A DNA stretch of 6,770 bases, from the NCBI GenBank assembly GCA_002378585.1, contig DFSJ01000031.1, positions 1-6,770 on the forward strand. Direction: 5' to 3'. Origin of the DNA: Flavobacteriaceae bacterium UBA3440 (GTDB lineage: Bacteria > Bacteroidota > Bacteroidia > Flavobacteriales > Flavobacteriaceae). Below the pieces are notes generated by a model. The model saw only the letters and a list, made by a program, of their open reading frames with translations, did not search any database and had not been told where the DNA came from. The translations under genes were made by a program, and so were the position numbers. Below, piece after piece: positions 1 through 6,750 of the stretch. The first letter of the stretch is position 1. Each line of letters opens with the position of its first letter.

Positions 1-534
1 AAGACCGAGCTCTGTAAATTCCTTTACAACTGAAGCAGAACGGGAAGAAGATAATTCCCAATTTGAGGGAAATCTTGCCGTGCTGATTGGAACATCGTCC
101 GTATGGCCTTCAACGTCAATTACGAGCTCATAGCGCTGCATGCGCTCCTTCAGCTCGTTTCCAAGCGTTTTAACAATTGAAAGTCCATTACTTTTCAACT
201 TGGCATCGCCAGACTCAAAAAGAGAATTCGATCCCAAAGAAATTACAATTCCCTTGGTTTCAAAATCAATGGTCAAATCGGGATTGTCATTATCCGGATT
301 ATCGTACTTCTTCTCTAACGCATTGTAGAGATCCGCCAAAGGGGTTGGGTTTTTAACGTTCATCACATCGCTCTCGATTCCCCCCTTTAACTGCTCCCAT
401 TTTGATTGGGAAGGCTCACTCGCTGAGTACATGATCACGAAAAAACACATCAAAAGTGTAATCATGTCAGCATAGGTCGTGATCCAGCCACCCCCACTTT
501 GGGGGCTATCTTGTCCAGTATTCTTATCTGCCAT
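1..534 (-). CDS. motB: MotB-family stator protein (OmpA-like peptidoglycan-binding domain), 3' end cut by window edge
   Basis: Stator subunit that carries the ion-binding Asp and anchors the MotA/MotB unit to peptidoglycan. I translated it from the ATG at 534; 178 codons run open to base 1, so the C-terminus lies outside the window. Residues 1-16 are a short polar cytoplasmic tail. The single transmembrane helix is about 17-38 and opens with the MotB signature WITTYADM, in which D23 matches the essential ion-binding Asp (D32 of E. coli MotB). A linker of about 50 residues follows (about 40-88). The OmpA-like domain starts near 88 and contains FESGDAKL (106-113), VEGHTDDVPI (141-150) and FPSNWELSSSR (155-165), which is close to textbook MotB and includes the peptidoglycan-contacting Asp/Arg pattern. 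It starts 8 nt after the motA stop, so it is the last visible gene of the motor operon. No Shine-Dalgarno sequence is seen. GldM-like and ExbD-like alternatives are excluded by the strong MotB-specific plug-to-OmpA signature. Confidence 0.96.
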   Translation of the reverse strand, partial: MADKNTGQDSPQSGGGWITTYADMITLLMCFFVIMYSASEPSQSKWEQLKGGIESDVMNVKNPTPLADLYNALEKKYDNPDNDNPDLTIDFETKGIVISLGSNSLFESGDAKLKSNGLSIVKTLGNELKERMQRYELVIDVEGHTDDVPISTARFPSNWELSSSRSASVVKEFTELGL

Positions 535-542
535 GATCGAGA

Positions 543-1358
543 TTATTTTTTATCATCACCTGAACTTCCTTTACCAATCAAGGAGTACAATTGATCTTTA
601 ATCATTAAAGCAGATCGCCCGTCTTTCACCATAAGTATGCCTTCTAAAACGAGTTGCTCTCGTGCAGAATTCAAAACTGAATTGAAGCGGATCTTTTTTG
701 CAAGTGGTGCAAATAAAAGGTTGGCAAATGCCGTTCCATAAAGTGTTGTCAAAAGAGCCAGTGAAAGGCCAGGACCGATTGCACTCGGATCATCAAGGTT
801 TTGAAGCATTACAATCAATCCAAGAACAGTTCCAAACATTCCGAAAGCTGGACTCGTAATGGCCATCATATCTAGAACATCCGCTTTCTTGACCTCTTCC
901 GTGCTTCGTTTGTCGATATAAACCTCTCCGATCTCGCGAACCTCGTGGGTTGTATAGTTTGTCGAAACCAATTCAAATAAGTACTTCGTGAGCTTATCGG
1001 GGTTGGATCTAGAAACACGCTCAATAAACCCGTTTTTGTCCGCAACAAATTCCTCCTTGTACTTCAGGATGTTTTCAATTTCCTTTTCAAGAATTTCCAA
1101 TTTTCCATCGTAGTGTGAGAACATACTTTTAACGGCTCCAATAGCTTTAAACACCGTCCAAGCCGGGTACATTACGAAAAGTCCGCAAAGCATTCCACCG
1201 ATAACCACGAAAAAAGAAGCAAAGTCCAAAAATGGGATTTGCAACCATGAGGGCAGGTTTTCTGTAAATTTTACTACTCCAACAGTATCTGCAGAGCCAG
1301 TTAGCAATACCAAAAGGGAAATAAAAAATCCCAAAAAAGAAGAGAAAGTGAATTTCAT
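543..1358 (-). CDS. motA: MotA-family stator channel protein
   Basis: Inner-membrane stator subunit that, with MotB, couples ion flow to torque. It has 271 aa, the normal MotA length. The four expected membrane segments are visible: TM1 about 5-22, TM2 about 44-66 (FASFFVVIGGMLCGLF, with the family VxGG motif), TM3 about 165-187 (TSPAFGMFGTVLGLIVML) and TM4 about 198-218 (LALLTTLYGTAFANLLFAPL). P170 and P218 correspond to the functional prolines P173 and P222 of E. coli MotA. The cytoplasmic loop (about 67-160) holds an acidic/basic helix at 85-103. The C-terminus (LVLEGILMVKDG, 236-247) is the conserved MotA tail. In the loop the usual ARxEGLLxLE motif is degraded (ADKNGFIERV, 106-115), so the torque-interface charges R90 and E98 are not clearly present in my hand alignment. 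ATG start, 13 nt after the lipoprotein stop; motB follows 8 nt after this stop. The TTLYG and PAFGMFGT signatures favour true MotA over ExbB/TolQ or ZorA. Confidence 0.96.
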   Translation of the reverse strand: MKFTFSSFLGFFISLLVLLTGSADTVGVVKFTENLPSWLQIPFLDFASFFVVIGGMLCGLFVMYPAWTVFKAIGAVKSMFSHYDGKLEILEKEIENILKYKEEFVADKNGFIERVSRSNPDKLTKYLFELVSTNYTTHEVREIGEVYIDKRSTEEVKKADVLDMMAITSPAFGMFGTVLGLIVMLQNLDDPSAIGPGLSLALLTTLYGTAFANLLFAPLAKKIRFNSVLNSAREQLVLEGILMVKDGRSALMIKDQLYSLIGKGSSGDDKK

Positions 1359-1371
1359 GGGTTAGATTAGT

Positions 1372-1875
1372 TTAGTTCGATTTTAATTCATTGATTGAAT
1401 CCTCCACAGTTTTGGCTCGATTCCAAAACTCATATGCGTTGGTAGAGTCATTTTGAAGGAAGTAGAGCGTACCTTTTAGATTTAAAAATTCGGGGATTTC
1501 CGCCATACGGAGAATCTCGTTCGTATGGAATTCGGCCATTTTGTAATTTCCTGCACCGATATTTTCTTGAACTAGTTTGTAATACACCAATATTCGGTTC
1601 AAATCACTCATTGTAAACGCTGTCTCGTCTCTACCGATGTCGGCAATGCGACCATTGAAATTTAAGTCCAATTCGGAGTCAGCTAGGTCGAAATTCATCT
1701 TTACTTCCGAGCCATTGTTCGCGTATTTCACCTCAATTGGGTTGATATAAGTCCTTTCGATAGTGGGTAATGTCGCTTTTTGAGATTCGACAAAATTTGT
1801 CACCATCGGATCATTTGGAGTGGATCCACAACCCCAAATGGCGATAGCAACGAAAATCAGGTAGTACTTTTTCAC
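1372..1875 (-). CDS. Small TPR-like lipoprotein of the motor operon
   Basis: A probable lipoprotein of 167 aa with no family I can name. Residues 1-15 form a signal peptide (two Lys, then a hydrophobic stretch) ending in IWG before C16; the -3 Ile and -1 Gly fit a lipobox, while Trp at -2 is unusual. Residues 17-85 are polar and possibly beta-rich. Residues about 92-160 read as two helical TPR-like hairpins: one around NYKMAEFHTNEILRMA and one around FLNLKGTLYFLQNDSTNAYEFW. The start is a GTG at 1875, one base after the TAA of the preceding gene, which suggests translational coupling. Small TPR lipoproteins often serve as pilotins or assembly factors for outer-membrane secretins and rings (PilF/PilW is the classic case), so a role in placing the neighbouring outer-membrane barrel protein is plausible, but that is inference from position and fold only. 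Confidence 0.85.
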   Translation of the reverse strand: MKKYYLIFVAIAIWGCGSTPNDPMVTNFVESQKATLPTIERTYINPIEVKYANNGSEVKMNFDLADSELDLNFNGRIADIGRDETAFTMSDLNRILVYYKLVQENIGAGNYKMAEFHTNEILRMAEIPEFLNLKGTLYFLQNDSTNAYEFWNRAKTVEDSINELKSN

Positions 1876-1876
1876 T

Positions 1877-2998
1877 TTAGTCCAAGTTGACGTTTATCCC
1901 CAATCCAAAATTGAGTGTGTTTAATTCTATTCGAGTATCCCTGCCGATATAACTTCCTTTCGGATTATACTCAAGCTTGACAAATAAACCGATATTATCG
2001 GTTGGATAGAGATAGAGATTCGTACTCGAATTGATAAAGACTCCTCCGTTGAGACGGACGTTTGCATCTCCAGACAACTTAACAGTTACCCAGTTGGTAG
2101 TGTTGTAGCCAGCCCCTTTAGGCAAGAACCCCAGGTAGGCATCAAGTCCAACTCTTGGACAAATAACCGCCTGAGAGGTGTTCAGTCCTGGCAAAGTTCC
2201 ATAGACATATCTAAGGCCTCCGTGCAAGCCAATCATGAATGTGTTCTTCATAGAACTAGATTGCTGCCAACAGTATTCGATATCCCCACCATAAAGGTTG
2301 ACCCCCGTCAAGTTTAATGAGTCTATTCCTCCCGTCGAATTAGTAACTTTTACGTCCACCGTAGAATTATTCAAGAACATCAGCGCTAAGTCTGTCCGTG
2401 TAAATGGAGCCGGCGAGCCTAACCCTCTTTCGTTTGAAATGTATGTCTTGCTCCAAGTGGCACTAATAGTTTTCGCATCAAAAAATGTGACGCCCATGAT
2501 ATATCCAAAAAATTCATCGTAATCTAAACGAATGGATACATATTGGTTTATCCGGTACTTATTCACGACGGATTGGACTGAGTCGAAATTGTATCGATAT
2601 TCTTTGCTAGGATCCCTATTGACAAGACGAAATGTGGTATCCGTACTGTAAATGGATGAAATGATTCGCTTTTCAAATTCAGGAATTTCGACGTAATCAA
2701 AGGCAGACCGACTCAAACTCTCTTCGAAAAAGCTTCGAATCATGGAAACTTCCCAAGAATTGATCTGTTCGCTTTTCAATTCCACCGAGCGTATGCCGAT
2801 ACGCCCCCTATCAACCGTTACAAAAGGCAAATCTTGACCAAATCGATTAAAAATAACTTTGAGCTGTTGAATCTTAAGTTCTCTTTCTGCTTCTCGCATC
2901 GCCTGAGCCGTTCCTTCTCCACGACGTAAGGCCTGACCTGTCGCGAACAGTGGCATCAAAAGCACAGCTACCAATACTAAACTCCTAGTCATATTCAT
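1877..2998 (-). CDS. Exported protein with CsgG/FlgO/TolB-N-like domain and C-terminal outer-membrane beta-barrel
   Basis: It has 373 aa. Residues 1-21 are a signal peptide (hydrophobic run, then ATG before Q22, a common Bacteroidota cleavage pattern). Residues about 35-190 resemble the alpha/beta fold shared by CsgG, FlgO, the FlgT middle domain and TolB-N. SMIRSFFEESLSRSAFDYVE (85-104) matches the family helix 'L...L..s..F.vve'. NKYRINQYVSIRLD (146-159) matches 'a...gadyvi.g'. VTFFDAKTISATWSKTY (170-186) matches 'v.l.da.tg...ws.t'. Residues about 220-373 are alternating polar/hydrophobic strands with many Gly, Tyr and Asn, ending in GLGINVNLD, as expected for an outer-membrane beta-barrel. 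ATG at 2998, 3 nt after the rotor stop; a second in-frame Met at residue 3 is an alternative start. In Vibrio, FlgO, FlgP and FlgT build outer-membrane-side rings around the motor, so an envelope ring or anchor role is suggested here. The assignment rests on pattern matching, not an alignment score. Confidence 0.8.
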   Translation of the reverse strand: MNMTRSLVLVAVLLMPLFATGQALRRGEGTAQAMREAERELKIQQLKVIFNRFGQDLPFVTVDRGRIGIRSVELKSEQINSWEVSMIRSFFEESLSRSAFDYVEIPEFEKRIISSIYSTDTTFRLVNRDPSKEYRYNFDSVQSVVNKYRINQYVSIRLDYDEFFGYIMGVTFFDAKTISATWSKTYISNERGLGSPAPFTRTDLALMFLNNSTVDVKVTNSTGGIDSLNLTGVNLYGGDIEYCWQQSSSMKNTFMIGLHGGLRYVYGTLPGLNTSQAVICPRVGLDAYLGFLPKGAGYNTTNWVTVKLSGDANVRLNGGVFINSSTNLYLYPTDNIGLFVKLEYNPKGSYIGRDTRIELNTLNFGLGINVNLD

Positions 2999-3001
2999 GG
3001 C

Positions 3002-4981
3002 TTACAGGAATTTACGAACACTCGACAACACCCTTTTACGAGTGGCTATTTGCTCCCCTTGACCTACTCCTGTAATCGCAGATATTTCTGCTTTTATTAA
3101 CTCCCGTTCTCGAGGAGGGCGAGCAACCAAGACGTGCTCAATGACTGCTTCATCAAGACCGTAAAGCGATTTAATCATCACGTCTGTTTCAATTTCACTC
3201 AAGGCATTCCTCAAGATGTCCTGACTCACATTAATTAAGCCAGGCATGCCGATGAAAATTTTCTCCAATCGTTCCCCTTTGGAAAGATCATTGGCCCGCA
3301 TTGTGTCCACAATTTCAACCTGCTTTGCCAAATCCAATTCATCCAAAGTCTCGACGAGAGCAATTAAGCCATCAATATTAATATCTTCAAGCCCCGCAAC
3401 TTCTCGTGCTTTTTTACTGTATCGAATACCAATTTCCTTGATCACGCTCAACGGCATACTTTTGATGTCGGAAAGTGCGATTAACAGGTTATTTCGGAAT
3501 TCTGTCTCCAATGAGTTCAACACACTCAGTTTTCTGTCTTTATTAAGTTGAGCAAAGACAACACTGGCTATTTCAGGTTTATCGCGGGTTAGAAGACTCG
3601 AGATTTGTGGATCACTTAATTGCTCTAAGAAACCAAAAACCTTTCCTCCTTTAAACTCCACCTCGTTATCATCTCTTTTGGAGAGAACTTTGATGGCCGA
3701 GTTGAATGTCACAAGAAATTTGTCAATACTCTGAGGGTCAATTTTCTCATCAAGAGGCGAATCCAATTTTGATAACACAGTCAAAAAGCTGTTGTACGGT
3801 AAAAATGGCTTCGTCATCGCCACCAGGTCTGGGAAGGGCTTCGCTAAGTGAGCAAAAACCGTAAGTGCCTCATCATTATTCTGCTCGATGGTAGAACTCA
3901 GAAATGCTGCCACAGCTTCTGGATTCTCGAGGAGGTGAACTTTAAATTCGTCTTTCTTCATGGATGGGCGATTGTCTTCAAATGCGCCTTCCGCAATTTT
4001 CTTCAACCCCATGTTTGTCACCTCTAAGGCTTCTTCTTCAACCTTCACCGGTTTCTTATTTCTTCCTAGGACAAGTATGAGCACGATAGCCACAATGGCC
4101 AAGAATAATAGAGTAGACAGTATTACCGTGATCCACGGAAAATCTTGGGATTCGGGCTCTTCAACATTCGACGGAAGTGAGCTCTGAGAAGAGGGCGCAC
4201 TCGTATCAAGCTGAGCATCCTCGTCTAAACGTTGAAGCAATTCATTCAGCAAAAGTCCTTGCTCATCAGTTGGTGGTTCAGCTGCGGTATCCTTGGCGGA
4301 ACTCTCGCGCGGCGGCTTGATTCCATTAAAAAGCTTCCTCTCTGCTAATTTCTCTTTAGCCGTGTTCGGAAATTCCCAGAATTTGATTTCTACAATATCG
4401 CTTTCATCAATATTGACGACTGAATTAACCAGATTTTTGAAGAACGCATAATTACCTTGGGATGTAGCAGTATCGATGTCAAGTGTTATTTCTTTCCGTT
4501 GAGAAACTATTTGAGGCATTTGCTTCTTAACAACGTTCAAAACCCCTGGCAAACTATTGCTTGCCACATTGTAATTTTCAGTGTACCCAGTTATTTTCCT
4601 AACACTGACTGAAAAACTGGTAGGTTGAAGGTATTTTTCAATGGCCCTTTCTATGCGCTTTTTCTCTTCATTAAGAACTGTAGTTCGGTAATAAATTTCA
4701 GGGGTACTTGTCAAGCCTGGAAGCGAAGACGTCTTCACTTTCTTTTCAACCGATGATTTTGCCAGGGCTGCAATGCTATCGGCTATCGCAACGCTATCTA
4801 TTTCAGAACCATTTGAATCCTGCGGTTCAGCACTCTCTGTATTGAACAAACTCAAAAAGCCTGGTTTTGTCTGAGTGGGAGCTATAAAACCGGAATCCGG
4901 AAGCCCACCTGTTGGCGGAATGACTTGCCCGCCCAAAGTCCATGAGCTAACAATGACCAAAAGAAATAAAATCTTGCGCAA
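3002..4981 (-). CDS. Natural FliF(RBM3)-FliG fusion: membrane-anchored flagellar-type rotor protein
   Basis: It has 659 aa. Residues 1-18 are a signal peptide, followed by a disordered Pro/Ser-rich stretch to about 95. Residues about 97-207 look like FliF ring-building domain 3. An opening helix (KKRIERAIEKYLQP, 107-120) and strand SVSVRKI match the FliF 'ek.Ie.iLep....v.V' start; ITLDID, a helix (FFKNLVNSVVNID) and VEIKFWEFP match its closing strand-helix-strand. RBM1, RBM2 and FliF's first membrane helix are missing. A low-complexity linker (about 215-280) leads to one membrane helix (283-305) with RNKK behind it, so the remainder is cytoplasmic. Residues about 340-445 are helical and may be FliG-N. 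Residues about 447-659 follow FliG middle and C domains, including GLDEAVIEHVL and RERELIKAEI in the torque-helix region and a terminal TRKRVLSSVRKFL matching FliG's AQ...I...iR.L. The FliM-binding EHPQ site reads DKPE (467-470) and the MFxF hinge reads IFIG (575-578). The start is TTG at 4981, chosen because it gives a clean signal peptide and no in-frame ATG lies upstream. First gene of the motor block. Confidence 0.85.
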   Translation of the reverse strand: MRKILFLLVIVSSWTLGGQVIPPTGGLPDSGFIAPTQTKPGFLSLFNTESAEPQDSNGSEIDSVAIADSIAALAKSSVEKKVKTSSLPGLTSTPEIYYRTTVLNEEKKRIERAIEKYLQPTSFSVSVRKITGYTENYNVASNSLPGVLNVVKKQMPQIVSQRKEITLDIDTATSQGNYAFFKNLVNSVVNIDESDIVEIKFWEFPNTAKEKLAERKLFNGIKPPRESSAKDTAAEPPTDEQGLLLNELLQRLDEDAQLDTSAPSSQSSLPSNVEEPESQDFPWITVILSTLLFLAIVAIVLILVLGRNKKPVKVEEEALEVTNMGLKKIAEGAFEDNRPSMKKDEFKVHLLENPEAVAAFLSSTIEQNNDEALTVFAHLAKPFPDLVAMTKPFLPYNSFLTVLSKLDSPLDEKIDPQSIDKFLVTFNSAIKVLSKRDDNEVEFKGGKVFGFLEQLSDPQISSLLTRDKPEIASVVFAQLNKDRKLSVLNSLETEFRNNLLIALSDIKSMPLSVIKEIGIRYSKKAREVAGLEDINIDGLIALVETLDELDLAKQVEIVDTMRANDLSKGERLEKIFIGMPGLINVSQDILRNALSEIETDVMIKSLYGLDEAVIEHVLVARPPRERELIKAEISAITGVGQGEQIATRKRVLSSVRKFL

Positions 4982-5031
4982 AATCCGAGAATTTATTGCC
5001 CCAATGGGGTGATTGTAAGGGAAACTACAAT

Positions 5032-6228
5032 TTAAAATCCATATTTTGAAAGGAAGGGCGCAATATCATTTACTGAAAGGTAACGGGCGATGACTTTGTT
5101 CGTTGACGTAAGAATGAAAATGGACGGTGTTGAAGGGAGATAATAACGCCCTCGAAATGCCTCGTTTCCACCCACCTCACCTACCGTCAATAGAACATTA
5201 TTCGGTATGGTCAAGTTCATTTCATTCTGGAATTCCTGAATTTCATCAAAATCCCCAGTTACACTCACAGCAATCCCTTTGATGCCCGCATCTACTAACG
5301 AGTCACAAACACGAATAAACCCAGGCCAAGATTCCTTACAATGGTGGCAGTCCGGGTCGAAGAAAAACAGCACCTTTATTATACCATCCAGATTCGATAA
5401 TCTATATTTATTTTTTAAGCCGTCATACATGACGAAATCGGCCGCTATATCACCAACTTTATTTACATTCAAACTGCGCGCCTTTCCTAGAACCTTGTAA
5501 TCCGTTGTATCCAAATCATTCCTTCGCTCCAAATTTCTAAGTGCCATATCAATGAATACATTTTCCATTCCAACGACTTTTGAGTTCTCATATTTTGCCA
5601 GGATACGATACAATGTTGCCTTTTGATATTTTTCCGGAACAAGCTCTAGAAATGCCGACATAGATTTGATCACACTGTCTGCCATCCCATACTGTAAGCG
5701 CTCAACGAAATAATCGAATGCGTCATCCATAAATGGACTTTTCATGTGAAAATCCCAGTTTCGAGCCGGGCCTGACCAGTACATTCTCGCAATTAACGAA
5801 CTCGAATACGTCAATTCTGGGTCAAAACGCGTCATTTGCGGAAATGCAGTATAAAAAATTTCAGCAGGGACAAAAGAGGAGTCCTCAGCGATTCGCTTCA
5901 TATTTAGATTGAAATTCTCAATAAATTCCCGATTCTTACTATCTGAATATGTTAGTACTGAATCGCCAATTATCAACCTAATATTCGCATCATATACCAC
6001 AAAATCCCCGAGAATCTTACCATCATTTACAATACAGTAAAGCCCCGCTTCTAGAGCTACCTCTTGAGTGATATATTCAAGCGTGTCTACTGCATATATT
6101 TTTTCTCTTTGTCTGTTTCCTACTATGAAGTTTTTTCGTTCCGAATTAATATTGAATTCGACCAAGTATTCTTGCGCTGAACAGTATAAATTACTCAATA
6201 ACAATAAAACAGTAATTTTCTTATACAT
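5032..6228 (-). CDS. Secreted TlpA/AhpC-type thioredoxin-fold protein with DUF4369/DUF5106-like N-terminal region
   Basis: It has 398 aa. Residues 1-18 are a signal peptide (SAQ junction), so it should act in the periplasm. Residues about 20-95 resemble the DUF4369 beta-domain of Bacteroidota redoxins (including EAGLYCIVNDGKI). Residues about 100-240 are helical and resemble DUF5106 (PEKYQKATLYRILAKYENS). Residues about 255-398 are a TlpA-like thioredoxin domain: VGDIAADF opening, FFFDPDCHHC (288-297) with the CxxC pair C294/C297, and STPSIFIL with the cis-Pro at P368. The expected role is thiol-disulfide exchange on exported proteins; the partner is unknown. The ATG at 6228 overlaps the stop of the preceding gene by 8 bp, so the two are co-translated. 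The motor block begins 50 nt downstream with no terminator between, so read-through is possible, but the functional link is unproven because such redoxins are abundant in the phylum. Confidence 0.92.
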   Translation of the reverse strand: MYKKITVLLLLSNLYCSAQEYLVEFNINSERKNFIVGNRQREKIYAVDTLEYITQEVALEAGLYCIVNDGKILGDFVVYDANIRLIIGDSVLTYSDSKNREFIENFNLNMKRIAEDSSFVPAEIFYTAFPQMTRFDPELTYSSSLIARMYWSGPARNWDFHMKSPFMDDAFDYFVERLQYGMADSVIKSMSAFLELVPEKYQKATLYRILAKYENSKVVGMENVFIDMALRNLERRNDLDTTDYKVLGKARSLNVNKVGDIAADFVMYDGLKNKYRLSNLDGIIKVLFFFDPDCHHCKESWPGFIRVCDSLVDAGIKGIAVSVTGDFDEIQEFQNEMNLTIPNNVLLTVGEVGGNEAFRGRYYLPSTPSIFILTSTNKVIARYLSVNDIAPFLSKYGF

Positions 6229-6724
6229 TTTCTAAAATTTTATAAATTAAATCGATGCATTCACTTTTACAATTTTTTTTGTGATTCTCTAAATGATGTA
6301 TTACGATCAATAATGATTCATTTTTATAAATAAAATATTCCACCTTATTTCGCCTCTTCTTCTCGGAAATAATGATAGAATTTTTGATTAACAAATTGGC
6401 TTTATTATCACGAATAAAATCAAAATATGAAGTTCTATTCATTCGAACTTCTTCAAACTTTGAGAGAGCGTGTACACTGAGATAGGCCTCAGAATCAAGG
6501 CTTTTGTACAAGAATCGCAGTGGCCAATCTTCGCGATGGGCATTTAAAAATTGGATGTAATCATAATGGGACATTGCCCCAACACCGCTAAACCCCTTTA
6601 TCTCCGGAAATTCTTGCTCGTAATATGCTTGATTTTCAGCGAAGCCATCGTCATTTGAAGATTGGATACATGAAATTGTGCACACCGATTCAAAAAGCAT
6701 AAAAAAAATGATTTTGAAACGCAT
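6221..6724 (-). CDS. Small putative lipoprotein, unrecognised family
   Basis: It has 167 aa and I do not recognise it. Residues 1-18 are a signal peptide (MRFK, then a hydrophobic run) ending TIS before C19; Ser at -1 fits a lipobox but Thr at -3 is weak. An acidic patch after the Cys (SSNDD, 22-26) is of the kind that in Bacteroidota can direct lipoproteins to the cell surface. The mature part is mixed alpha/beta: 52-90 is aromatic and helical (HYDYIQFLNAHREDW), 115-140 reads as beta strands, and the end is Lys/Cys-containing (C148 and C152), so with the oxidoreductase next door a disulfide is conceivable. ATG at 6724; its end overlaps the redoxin start by 8 bp. The gene is visibly more AT-rich than the motor genes, with homopolymer A/T runs, which could mean a faster-evolving or acquired gene. 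It follows the upstream terminator, so it is probably the first gene of its transcript. Confidence 0.75.
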   Translation of the reverse strand: MRFKIIFFMLFESVCTISCIQSSNDDGFAENQAYYEQEFPEIKGFSGVGAMSHYDYIQFLNAHREDWPLRFLYKSLDSEAYLSVHALSKFEEVRMNRTSYFDFIRDNKANLLIKNSIIISEKKRRNKVEYFIYKNESLLIVIHHLENHKKNCKSECIDLIYKILENV

Positions 6725-6750
6725 TTCGAGGGATTCTTGTTTGAAATTAT

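Noticed and set aside
1..1358. Zorya-type anti-phage defence (ZorA/ZorB are MotA/MotB-like)
   Set aside because: MotA has normal length without the long ZorA cytoplasmic tail, MotB shows true flagellar signatures, and no ZorC/D/E-like gene is visible; the FliG partner points to a flagellar-type motor.
140..4187. Plus-strand open frames at 140-328, 2298-2522, 3246-3551 and 3960-4187
   Set aside because: All lie inside well-supported minus-strand genes and their products show no domain or signal; they are shadows.
4999..5009. Palindrome ccccaatgggg in the gap between the redoxin and the rotor gene
   Set aside because: Only a 4-bp GC stem with a 3-nt loop, flanks do not pair well and no T-run follows on the minus strand; too weak for a terminator or a convincing operator.
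5021..5051. Possible Bacteroidota-type promoter for the motor block (minus strand TTTC, 20 nt, TAGTTTC)
   Set aside because: It resembles the TTTG / TAnnTTTG consensus, but both boxes have mismatches and the -33 box lies in the redoxin 3' end; chance matches of this quality are common in AT-rich DNA.
5279..5500. Plus-strand open frame inside the redoxin gene
   Set aside because: It lies antisense over the CxxC-containing thioredoxin domain, which is clearly the real coding sequence.
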